DNA of 64,000 nucleotides from Tupaia tana (Eukaryota; Chordata; Mammalia; Scandentia; Tupaiidae). Shown here in pieces: positions 11,161 to 20,889 of this stretch. The DNA lies in NCBI GenBank assembly GCA_026018925.1, contig JAKSZU010000006.1, positions 192,769,449 through 192,833,448 on the forward strand, in the 5' to 3' direction. Made by a program: the position numbers and the translations under genes. How positions within the stretch are numbered: the first letter of the stretch is position 1; each line of letters begins with the position of its first letter. The notes beneath the pieces are model-generated. The model was not told the DNA's origin. It made no database searches and saw only the letters and a program-made list of their open reading frames with translations.

Positions 11161-11849
11161 GCATATACTCACCAGAGAGATTTCTACTACTTCCTACACT
11201 TTTCTATGCAAATTATCCTAATACTGTACTACATCAAGATTCTGTGATCTCTTCACTGTAGCTCTTGTGAAGATATTTTTGAGTAGATACTTGACTAAAC
11301 TGACTTTTCTAGGGAGGATGGAAGCTGGCGGGTCCTATTCTGCAATCATGGTCTGTTCTTCTAATTCTGTTATTTGTAGTGAACATTTTCTGTCTGACTG
11401 GCTTTAATTAACTCTGCTTCTACAAAAGATCATTTAAATATTTAGTCCTCCCTCATGACCAATTCATGTGTCTCTAGAGATGTGAAGTCTAGAGCACCTG
11501 ACTCACACCTAAGTCATTCAGCACATGGAATGGATGCTCCCACCCACTGTGATTCATTTAGGGATGAAAACTTGACAAATCAAAGCCAGTGAACTGACTG
11601 GCTTTGTTTTGTCAACACTTCATTAACTTAAAATGTAAGACAATGTAAGTTTAAAATTGTGGCAGTGATCTTTCCTTCACAAAAAGCAATACTATGTGAG
11701 AGCGAAGCCAGGATAGAGTATGCAAATCATAGAGGTAGGAAATTAGACCATAGAGATATTTGAGAGTATGGTTAAAATGCATTTGGAAAGACAATAAATT
11801 AATCCAAAGTGGGATCAACTTAAGCTCATCTGAATGGTTGTAACAACTT
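11161..11849. other. No recognisable feature
   Basis: No gene, structural RNA or nameable repeat is seen. A short stretch near 11465 ('gaccaattcatgtgtctctagag') shows no repeat signature that I can place. Confidence 0.45.
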
Positions 11850-12106
11850 TGTTTTTGTTTTTGTTTTTTTTTTTTGGTTATAGAGCATATGTGCTTGCCA
11901 GAGAAACAGAGAGAAAGAAAGCAAGAAGTCACTCCCCAAGGGGAATAGCTATGCCACAATCCCTTCTCCTCTATTCTCCTTTCAGGATTTTTGGCACACA
12001 GGCACATGTGCCTGGCTTGCATTTTAAGCCACTGGGTCTGAGACTTGAACCACATTCAACTACGTGGGAGTCCAGTGCCTTAACCACTATGCCACCTGAT
12101 GGCTCC
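11850..12106 (-). mobile_element. tSINE-L
   Basis: Antisense copy. The T tail is at about 11850-11875, then 'ggttatagagcatatgtgc' and 'ctattctcctttcaggatttttggc'. The head ends at 'ccactatgccacctgatggctcc'. The TSD is approximately tgtaacaacttt (left) and tgtaaaaacttt (right). It is an intermediate-age variant whose head resembles tSINE-S ('gccacctg'). Confidence 0.88.
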
Positions 12107-12742
12107 TGTAAAAACTTTTTAACAGGGACCGGACTTTGTATGTAGACTTGTCATACTCATGAGGTCACAGGAAGAGCAATGTGGACCATTCTTGAAAGTT
12201 GGCAGTTTTGATTAAGTGTAAGTAAATCAACTGGTAATCACCTAGGTACCATCCACTGTGTATTTTCTGTTAAGCTAGGAAACCGGATGAGAAAATTTAT
12301 TATGAAAAATTCAGTATATTATTGCCTTTAGTAAAGTCAAATGAGAATGAGAGAGTTTTAAGCTGGATTTTTTTCCATGTAAAAAACAAAGAAATAAGAG
12401 AATATCATATTGGTAAAAGATCCTTTCTACCTTCAATCCAAAGTGTAAGATGGCTGCAAGTACAGTAGCAGGGAAGAAAAGGCCATATTCTCTGCCTCAA
12501 ACTAACACTGAGTCAAGCCATATCAGAATCCCAAGATTTAGAAACAGAGATAACTGGTAGTTACAGAAATTGTATTCTAATTTCTCCAGCCCTTTCCATA
12601 TTCTTCCACTTGAACATTCCCCTACAGTGATAGGAAATGAACTGTTGCCATTGAGAAAAATGAGTTTAGGGGCACAGATACCAAGAAAAAGGACATTCTC
12701 ATCAGGGCTAAAGAATTGAGAATGCATTGTGGGTGATACTAT
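12107..12742. other. No recognisable feature
   Basis: Non-repetitive by eye. Antisense ORFs here have no family resemblance. Confidence 0.45.
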
Positions 12743-12962
12743 TTTCCTAAGGATGTTGTAACAAAATACCGCAAACTTTGATGGCTTAAAACAACAGAAA
12801 TTTATTATATCACAATTCTGGAGACTAGAAATCAATGTTACAATGTAGGCAGAATGATTTTCAGTGGAAGCAGAGAGAGAGAATCTATTCCATGCCTCTC
12901 TCCTAGCTCCTGGCAATTGTTGGGCAAACATTGTGTTGCTCAGCTGGAAGGCATATTACTTT

Positions 12963-13147
12963 ATTTATTTGAATTATTTATTTAATTTTATGTATTATTA
13001 TTTTAAATTTGCTATAGGGCACATGTCCTCACCAGAGAGAGGGAGAAAGAGAGCAAGAGAGAGAGAGCAAGCCTCTCAGTCTGGGACTCAAACCATGGTC
13101 AACCATGTGGGAGTCCAGCACCTGAAATACCATGCCACCTGCTGGCT
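12963..13147 (-). mobile_element. tSINE-S/L intermediate
   Basis: Antisense SINE with a tSINE-S-like AT-rich tail and head but the terminal 'gctatagggcacatgtcctcacc' box of tSINE-L. The body is reduced to a purine-rich tract. The TSD is approximately 'ggcatattacttta' (left) and 'agacatatgacttta' (right). Confidence 0.82.
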
Positions 13148-13236
13148 CCAAAGACATATGACTTTAATCATCTATATGGTGTTTCTCTTAACGGTATCTG
13201 TGTTTCAGCCCCTCTTCTTATAAAGTAGTCAGTCAA

Positions 13237-13482
13237 GGGACCATCAGGTGGTATGATAGTTAAGGCACTAGACTCACATGTGGCTGATTATGGGTCAAGT
13301 CCTAGACCTTGCTGCTTGAAACTCACACTGGGCATGTGTGCCCAAAATCCTAAGAGGAAAATGGAGGGAAGAGGATTTCTGTATGGCCATCCCCTGGGGG
13401 TATGATTTCTCAGTTTCTCTGACTCCATCTTTGTCTCACTGGCAAGTACATACACCCTATAGCAAAAATCTCTTCCCAGCAA
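13237..13482 (+). mobile_element. tSINE-L, older variant
   Basis: Head 'gggaccatcaggtggtatgatagttaagg', B-box-like 'gggtcaagtcc', body 'gtgcccaaaatcctaagagg', palindrome 'catcccctgggggtatgattt', and end 'ctatagcaaaaatctctt'. It is inserted into the MLT1-like LTR; 'cagtca' occurs at both junctions. Confidence 0.86.
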
Positions 13483-13839
13483 ACAATCAGTCATGTTGGA
13501 TTAAGGGCCAGTCTACTTTAGTGTGACATCATCTTAATTAATTGTATCTGCAATGACTGTATTTGTAAAGGTCACATTCTGAGATACCATGAGTTAGAAC
13601 ATCATATTTTTATGAGGACATAAGTCAAGCCACAACAATGGCCATGGCCAACTTTTAGAAGACAAAGTCCAAGGGTGATTACCAGATATGAGTACAGGTG
13701 GTTACCAACTTACTGTGGTTCAATTTGTAATTTTTTGACTAGTCAAAGAAGATCATTACTCAGATTCTTCATCATATCTATATTTACTACCCTGTAAGAC
13801 AAAGTAAATGAAAATAGATTAAAAGTATATCAAGAGTTT

Positions 13840-14110
13840 ATGGGGCCAGCAGATGGTGTAATGGCTCCGGCACTGACTCCCACATGGCCAACCATGGTTA
13901 GAGTCCCAGACCCAGTGGCTTGAAAATCATGCTGGGTGTGTGTGTTTGCATGCCCAACATCCCAAGAAGAGAATGGAAGAGAAGAGACTGTGGCATGACC
14001 ATTCCTCCTGGGAGGTGATTTCTCACTTTCCCTCTCATTGTCTCTGTCTCTCTCTCTTCAGCAAGCACACATGCCCTATGACAAAAAACTTAAAAACAAA
14101 AAGACTTTAA
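13840..14110 (+). mobile_element. tSINE-L, older variant
   Basis: Starts 'ggggccagcagatggtgtaatgg' and has a B-box-like 'ggttagagtccc' and body 'gcccaacatcccaagaagag'. It ends 'catgccctatgacaaaaaactt' plus a short A-rich tail. CpGs are largely gone. Confidence 0.86.
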
Positions 14111-14337
14111 ATAAATTTCACTGTTAATAAAATCCCAAGCCTTATAAAAAGGAAGCCAAGGTTGCTGAAACCTTAAGGCTCCAGAACCTGAGGTTAAAAG
14201 AAGTTACACTAACAAGGAATTACAGAGTGAATCTTAGATATAGTTATAAAAATAATTGAATTAACTCAATAGAAGGAATTGTCAAACAGACCCATATAAA
14301 TCGTAGATGTTTATCCAACATCAGACTTAACTAATAA

Positions 14338-14605
14338 TTGGGGTATGCCCCGTGGCTTAGTGATTAAGGGAACTAGATTCTACATGGGTAACTGCCCTAG
14401 AGTCCCAGACCCTGCAGCTTGAAAAACATGTCTGGTGCATATGCACGTGTGCCTAAAATCCTGACAGGAATTAGAAATTCGAATAGAAGGGATTATAGCA
14501 TGAGCATGTTCCACCGAGGATGCTTTCCCTCTTTCTCTCTTTTCTCTGTCTGTCTCTGGCAAGTGCATGCATGCTCTAGCAAATTAAAAGAAAAAAATAG
14601 ATTCA
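14338..14605 (+). mobile_element. tSINE-L, old divergent variant
   Basis: Head 'gccccgtggcttagtgattaaggg' and B-box-like 'ctagagtcccagacc'. The body contains 'gtgcctaaaatcctgacagg', then CT-rich sequence and 'gcatgcatgctctagcaaattaaaag'. The head is unlike the dominant copies, so this is an older branch. Confidence 0.78.
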
Positions 14606-16019
14606 AAGACAAATTTAAATGAAATAAAAGGCAAACACCAGATACAGGCAAAGTTCATAAATTTCAAGACTGCCTACAATACAAAAAAATAGACAAATAT
14701 TGTATTGAAATTCTTAAATAGGGAACCACTGGTACAAGGAGACCTGGTGAAAGTAATTTATTCCCCCTTGAGATTCCCACTAGATTAACCTTTTATTACC
14801 CATTTTCTTCTCAACAATAGAATAAAGATTCTCCTAGAGAGCAGCACTAGGAACACCCAGAATGGTTGACTGAGGAATGATATTTCTTTCACTTGTTAAG
14901 GAATCCTTGCTCTTTCTGTCATACAAGTTATGAAATGAGATAAATTGTGTATCAGCAACCACTCCATGTTGTTTTCCTTTTCCAAAGGGCAACTTAAGAA
15001 AAAATGTATTACTGAGTATTTTAGGTTTCATTAGACATACTATCTAGTGTTAGTTCTCTGGCCAAGAAAAGTCAAAGATGGTTGTGACTGAAAGGACTAT
15101 GCACTGAACAAATATTTTAGACTTGGAATTATGCAGAATAACTGAACACAACTTTGTGTCATTGGGAAAGGGAAGGAAGGTGTGTTTTCTGTGGGACATG
15201 ATATAAGTTTATTATGTAGACACACATAATTTTGAAAGTATATGAAAAGATGGGATAGCTAAATAAATGGATTTTTTTTCCAACATCAGTTCATACTATG
15301 TATAATATTGTTATTTGGAGATTTATTCAGGATGCTCAATAAATAAGCTCCTAATTTATATTGATGGAAATAAGTATAGTCCATTCCTTTGGTTACAGAT
15401 ATTTATAGCTAAGTTCAGAAAGTCGTATGTAACATAGTCAGAATTAGTAAGATGTTGGAACTTCCCAGAAATTCTCTTGCTTGTTTCCCACTGGATTTGA
15501 TTGAAAGATGATCTAAGTCTGAAGTTAGAACAGCCATGTTCAAAGACAGAATGCATAGAATCTGACAGTAGAACAGGGAGCATGATGGGTGAAAAGAAAT
15601 ATATGAGTCCAAGTAAAATTGCTTGGTTCCCAGTCAATTTGCAGTAGAGGCCACAAATTGGAACTTTTAGATAGGAAGGCAATTTCTGACTATTCTTAAA
15701 ACTCTTTTGAATTGAGTTTCCTGCCATATGAAATTGACTAAAACCTACTGACACATAACTTTTAAAAATCTAAATACATTTTCAACATTTTGTAATCTGA
15801 GAAAAATTCAAACAACATGTTATTATGAGAACTGTTTGACATTAATCAAAGACAGATTGAAACTGATAAGATTGCACAACAGGAGGGAATATCAAAAGTT
15901 TTTCCCTGCTTTTTCTAGATTTTATATCATCTCTAAAATATACAAAAAAAATAAAATAAATCTGATTAATATGTTTTAAATGGTACGGCATAACTCTTTA
16001 CTGGCCAATTTCCTACCTC
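14606..16019. other. No recognisable feature
   Basis: About 1.4 kb with no nameable repeat and no credible gene. Two overlapping antisense ORFs at 15356-15754 have no family signature. Confidence 0.4.
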
Positions 16020-16180
16020 TTCTCTTCTCTTCTCACCCATTTCATTCCAGCACAGCCAGCCTCCTTGCTGAGCTCCCACCTCAGGGCCTTTGCACTTCCC
16101 ATCCTCTGTGCCTGGAAAGCTATCTCTTACCTATTCAATGGATTCCTAAACTTATTTAAATTTCATCTTAAACAAAATTG
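16020..16180 (-). mobile_element. L2 3' region fragment
   Basis: 'cagcctccttgctgagctcc', 'cctcagggcctttgcacttcc' and 'gtgcctggaaagctat' are the antisense landmarks of the ancient LINE L2. No ends are preserved. Confidence 0.72.
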
Positions 16181-16662
16181 CATACCAAATGCAATTTAAA
16201 AATTTAAAGAGAGCATAAGGGTAAAAAGCTGTGAAGAGTGTAACAATTGACTCTAGGCCAGAACATAATAGAAGGGTAACAAGTTCTTTAAAATGAGTTA
16301 TTAAAAACTTAAAAAGGAAAGTAAGTAATTATCAGGGAGGTCATGTCTTCAAGTTCATTATTGAGAGTACTGCCTTTCTAGAACTGATGTTTTTAGGGAG
16401 TGGAATAAAAGGATGATATCCTAAAAAATTTAATTAATTCTCTACTCTCTTTGGAGTTCTCTTTTTTCTTTTGTTGTTTCTGTTAGTTTTCTTTGGTTTC
16501 CTTGTATTTACTTATCTTTCTTCTAGGATGGCTTATACGTGGGATTATGTCTATAAACAGTTCTAAGCACCTGACAAAGTCTTTGAAGTCTTGCATAGCC
16601 AAATATGTGGAGGCATAGGCTTAGAACACAAGGTCAATGAAGTAGACAGTATTTTACTCTTT
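16181..16662. other. No recognisable feature
   Basis: AT-rich sequence without a recognisable repeat or ORF. Confidence 0.4.
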
Positions 16663-16679
16663 AAGAAATAGCTGAAATG

Positions 16680-16940
16680 GGGACCAGCAGTCAGTGCAAT
16701 GGCTATGTCACTGGATTCCCATGTAGTTGACCGCAGTTCGCATCCTGGACCTGGTGGCTTAAAACTCACGCCGGGCGCATGTGTGTACATGCCCAAGATC
16801 CTGAGAGGAGAATGTAGGAGAAGGGATTGCGGCTGGCCATCCTCTCCCCGGGAGGATGTCGCTTTCTGTCTCTCTGTCTCTCTCTGTCTGTCTGGTGACC
16901 GCACGCACCCCTATAGCAAAAACTTCTCCAAAAAAATAAA
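16680..16940 (+). mobile_element. tSINE-L type C
   Basis: Full-length. Begins 'ggaccagcagtcagtgcaatgg' with B box 'agttcgcatcc' (C at the conserved A position) and 'cttaaaactcacgcc'. A perfect 17-bp TSD, aagaaatagctgaaatg, lies at 16663-16679 and 16941-16957. Confidence 0.94.
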
Positions 16941-17253
16941 AAGAAATAGCTGAAATGATGAGGCATGGGAGTGTAACTCTGAGTTTTCATGAGGAGACCA
17001 GTGTGAAAGGAGCAGGGAATCTTTACCCATGTCTGTGTGCAGAAAAAGGCAAAGAAAGACTTGAAACTCACACATGGTTTATGACTGTCATCGGATAGGC
17101 AGTAGGGGTGGTCCTTAAAGCCTTCAATCACCAAGACACTCTTTGAAAATAGATTTCTGTAGTTGCTGTAGCTCCTGGCAACTATAGATTGCACCAAGAA
17201 TGTTTAGAAACCAAGATAACTTTGAAATGACTCAGCAAGAGGAAATCCAGATA

Positions 17254-17256
<3 letters not shown>

Positions 17257-17287
<31 letters not shown>

Positions 17288-17541
17288 GGAGAGGTTTTTT
17301 CGCTATAGGGCGCGTGCGCTCACCAGACAGACAGAGAGAGACATAGAGACAGAAAGCGAGAAATCACCCCCCAGGGGGGATGGTCACGCCGCAATCCCTT
17401 CTCCTCCATTCTCCTCTCGGGATCTTGGGCACGCACGCACACGCGCCCGGCGTGAGTTGTAAGCCACCAGGTCTGAGACGCGAACCGCGGTCGACTACGT
17501 GGGAGTCCAGCGACATAGCTATTACGCTAACTGCTGGTTCC
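17257..17541 (-). mobile_element. tSINE-L type C, young
   Basis: Antisense, very CpG-rich copy with a T tail of about 30 nt. The head complement reads 'gacgcgaaccgcggtcgac', so the B box is GTTCGCGTC, and 'gtgagttgtaagcc' marks the 'cttacaactcac' variant. TSD ccagatatct lies at 17247-17256 and 17542-17551. Near-identical to the copies at 32609 and 53338. Confidence 0.95.
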
Positions 17542-17551
17542 CCAGATATCT

Positions 17552-17994
17552 TTGTGGTGGCTTGGTAAGTTTCCCGAATTAAATGCTTGGTGAAATAAAG
17601 AAGGTGAGTCAAGCAAGCCACAGTTCTTGAATGGGAGGACATTAGTCCTCCCATTAGTCACTTATCTGTAGAGACTATGAAGTTTTTCATTCTCAGATCT
17701 GGTACTTCTGTTTACAGTGCTGTTGCTAGCACTAAGACCATGGAATTCCATATTTCCCAAATTCTTATAGTAAACCTCTTCATTGAGGGCGTATTATGTT
17801 GCTCATCTGCGTTTTTGCATGCGTACTTACAGGTACCTTAATGGCCTGACTGATAATAGTATTGAATATCTAATTGGTGTTAAACAATCAGATAGAATTT
17901 AAATAATTCTAACTTTTTTTCATCTATAATACCCATATTTACTATTCAGAAAGTTTTTTGCTAAATTTATTTTAATTAAAATATTTAGGTAACA
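17552..17994. other. No recognisable feature
   Basis: Unassigned sequence between the SINE and a MIR fragment. Confidence 0.4.
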
Positions 17995-18165
17995 GTAATT
18001 ATAATTTATAGACATACACTATTCTTGGAGCTCTAAGTACCTTTCACATTTAATTCTCATACATAAAAAGACAGAACTGCTATTTTCAAATGACAAAATT
18101 GATGTTTAGAGAGATAAGTAAAATATCCAAGGGCACACTAATGGTAAATTAAAGACTTGAACACA
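17995..18165 (+). mobile_element. MIR fragment
   Basis: 'gagctctaagtacctttcacatttaattctc' and 'gatgtttagagagataagtaaaatatccaagggcacac' match the MIR core region (ancient tRNA-derived SINE shared by mammals). Highly diverged. Confidence 0.7.
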
Positions 18166-18689
18166 TTTTTATCTGTTTATGAAATTTGTTTATTCTATTA
18201 GGTTGTTTCTCTCCTAATGCCAGTTTACTGGTGAAGAGTCATTGTTTTTTTCAACAAATATTTCTTCACATAATGATAACAACTATCATAAGTGGACCCC
18301 TGACTGTATGTTAAGTACTCTATTAAGCTAAATTCCATGCCATATTTATTTTATAGTGTAGAAAGACATGTAAATAAATATTTGCAGTAATTATCTGAAA
18401 GCATATGTTTATTTTAACAGTTGAATGTGAGAGGCTCATTCTGTGGAGACATGTGGGAACTCATTTTGATCAAGAAAAAGCAGATGAAAGGAATACACCT
18501 CATAGTCACTCTTACACATGCCTATTGAGTAGAATGACAGGTGTAATGGCATAGATTATGTACATCATTTCCCTTTCTCTCTTCAAGCATCTAATGTGAT
18601 TCAAGTGACTTCAGCATGATTAAAATGGAATGCCAAAGGGCAAGCATATAAAAAAAAGTGTTTATTTATTCCTTTTGCACTTAAAAAAG
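18166..18689. other. No recognisable feature
   Basis: No gene or nameable repeat. Confidence 0.4.
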
Positions 18690-18860
18690 TCACTTTTTAG
18701 TGCAATGCCCTAGGGAACAGCCCTTCGAACATAATTTTTTAATCCTCAGAATATCATTATTATGTAAGTAGGCATTAGTTCCATTTTATAGAGGAAGGGA
18801 TAAGATTTAGAGGGCTTGTGCAAATGTGCATCTATACAGCGAACTGTCTTTATAAAAGGA
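18690..18860 (+). mobile_element. Probable MIR fragment
   Basis: 'cctcagaatatcattattatg', 'ccattttatagaggaagg' and the following segment follow the order of the MIR core. Diverged and incomplete. Confidence 0.5.
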
Positions 18861-18929
18861 GCACGGTAGAGATAAATAAATATATTTATGACTCATTTGA
18901 GAGTCTTCTCCAGTTAGTTCTGAGTTTCC

Positions 18930-19560
18930 ACGGTATAGTGACCATGGTAGGCGGAGTCACAACACTCTCAATCACATCTTAATTCCTGGAATCTATGAAT
19001 ACATTCCCTTACATAGCAGAAGGGCCTTTACAGATATTCTTAGTTGAGGATCTTGAGGTCCTAGTTATTTGGGTGAACTCAGTTAATCAAAAGGGTCCTT
19101 ATAAAGGTGAAGACAGGAATGTTAGAAGCAGAAAAGAGTTTAACAATGAAAGAGGTTGTTTAATGTCCTTTTTCAAAAGAATTATTTATTTAATTGTATT
19201 TATTATTAGCATTATTATTATTATTATTAATTTGATCAGAGAGAGAGAAAGGGAAAATGAGAAAGCAAGTTGCTAGGTCTGGGACTCAAACCATGGTTTG
19301 CTATATGGGAGACCAGCACCCTAACTACCGTTTCACCTGCTGGCCCCTGTAACGTACTTTGAAGGTGAAGGAAGGAGCTATGAGTCAAAGAATGGGGCCA
19401 GACTTTATCGCTGGAAAAAGCAGTAAGACAGGTTTCATAATAAGTCATCCAGAAGGAATGTAGTGCTACAAAGAATTCAAATTGATTTCAGATTTCTAAA
19501 CTCCAGACCTATTAAAAAAATTGTTTGTGTTAAAACACTAAGTTTGTTATAGCAGCACTC
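18930..19560 (+). mobile_element. Old LTR-like repeat, split by a tSINE-S
   Basis: The first block (18930-19173) has 'tacattcccttacatagcag', 'ggatcttgaggtcctagtt' and 'aagggtccttataaagg'. The second (19347-19560) has 'gagctatgagtcaaagaatgg', 'aaacactaagtttgttatagcag'. These are landmarks of an ancient mammalian LTR-type repeat (MLT1-like). The family name is uncertain. Confidence 0.55.
19174..19346 (-). mobile_element. tSINE-S
   Basis: Antisense copy: tail '(att)n aatttgatcagagagag' on the left, B-box complement 'gggactcaaaccatgg', and head ending 'cacctgctggcccc'. It splits the LTR-like repeat. Confidence 0.88.
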
Positions 19561-20059
19561 AAAAACTTACAATGATTGTATCCTGTTCTCCCTGGCAGTG
19601 GATAGAACTGATGTTCAAAATCTAGATCTGTTTCTTTCCAAGAGTCCATTCTTCGTCCAACATGTAGCTTTATTTTTTTCCTGTTTATATTATGTTTCTT
19701 TTGTTCAGTGCTGTGTGAATGGACAAATCCAAATGTTCAGTCCTCTTTTCACAAATCTGTCAGCAAACATACTCACTTGTGTTAAATGTCAAGTGACATA
19801 ATTAAAATATTTTTCAATAATCTTATGTACTCAATAAGACGATAGAATTCCAATCTTACAAGACATCCTCAAGAGTATTACTGTAAGATCATGACAAATT
19901 TACCCTTTAAGAATGAAATTTTAAAAGCTCCACATAATAGTGAATGAAACTAGCCATCAGCAGATGTAAACAAGATTTAATGATAGCTTGCTAAAGGTTA
20001 TGTTGCTATTGGATATAGGTGTCTTCAGAACAAAAAGAAAAGTGAAGAACGTTTTTAAA
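19561..20059. other. No recognisable feature
   Basis: No gene or nameable repeat. Confidence 0.4.
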
Positions 20060-20072
20060 AACTTTGATCTTG

Positions 20073-20346
20073 GGAACCAGCAGTTAGCGTAATGGCTATG
20101 TCCCTGGACTCTCACGTAGTCGACTGCAGTTCGCGTCCTGGACCCGGTGGCTTAAAACTCACGCCGGGCATGTGTGTGTGTGTGTGCCCAAGATCCTGAG
20201 CGGAGAATGGAGGAGAAGGGATTGTGGCGTGACCATCCCCCCTGGGGGGTTGATTTCTCGCTTTCTGTCTCTATGTTTCTTTCTGTCTGTCTGGCGAGCA
20301 CACGTGCCCTATAGCAAAAACCTCTCAAAAAAAAAAAAAAATAAAA
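20073..20346 (+). mobile_element. tSINE-L type C
   Basis: Begins ggaaccagcagttagcgtaatgg, B box GTTCGCGTC, 'cttaaaactcacgccggg', then a short (GT)n expansion. The TSD is 'actttgatcttg' before and 'agtttgatcttg' after. Complete with A tail. Confidence 0.93.
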
Positions 20347-20539
20347 AGTTTGATCTTGATATAGTGCTTAAATCTGCAGGAAGGTATGATATTAAGCTTA
20401 ATTGAATAGGAGCCAGTGCCAATTTGTTCAACTAAGTACTTTCAGATTTTAGCCATTTGAGTCACGTAGAAGACACTTAACAAATATTTATGAGTGGTTA
20501 AATTAAATTATTCTATGAGACATTAAAAAGCACTTTAAT

Positions 20540-20777
20540 GGTACCAGAAGATGGCATAGTGGATAAGTCACTGGACTCCCACATGGTTGACTGTGGTCCA
20601 AGTCTCAGACCTGGAGGCTTGAAATTCACACTGGGCTCATGTGCATGTGTGCCCAAAATCCAAAGAGGAGAATAGAGGAGAAGGGATTGTGGTGTAGCCG
20701 TATTTCTCACTTCTATCTATTTGTCTCTCTCTATCTCTCTGGCAAGCACATGCGCCTATAGCAAAAACTCTCTTTTA
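20540..20777 (+). mobile_element. tSINE-L, older; body palindrome deleted
   Basis: Head 'ggtaccagaagatggcatagtgg' and B-box-like 'ggtccaagtctc'. The C-tract/G-tract palindrome between 'gtgtagccgt' and 'atttctcact' is missing. The TSD is approximately 'aaaaagcactttaa' and 'aaaagtactttaa'. Confidence 0.88.
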
Positions 20778-20889
20778 AAAAAGTACTTTAAAATACAAAT
20801 AATTAAAGCTGTAAAGATAGGACCAATACATCTTGAACCTCCCAAACTCTATGTATTTATAGTGCCGCCTAAGGTAAACAACTTTGGAG

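Larger units (their letters stand above)
12743..13640 (-). mobile_element. MLT1-like LTR, split by two SINEs
   Basis: Three blocks of one antisense LTR: 12743-12962 ('ttgtaacaaaataccgcaaac', 'ttaaaacaacagaaatttatt', 'cacaattctggagactagaaat'), 13148-13236 ('cccctcttcttataaagtag') and 13483-13640 ('gttggattaagggccagtct', 'aaggtcacattctgagatac'). Read together they give a continuous MaLR-type LTR, with insertions at 12963 and 13237. Confidence 0.8.
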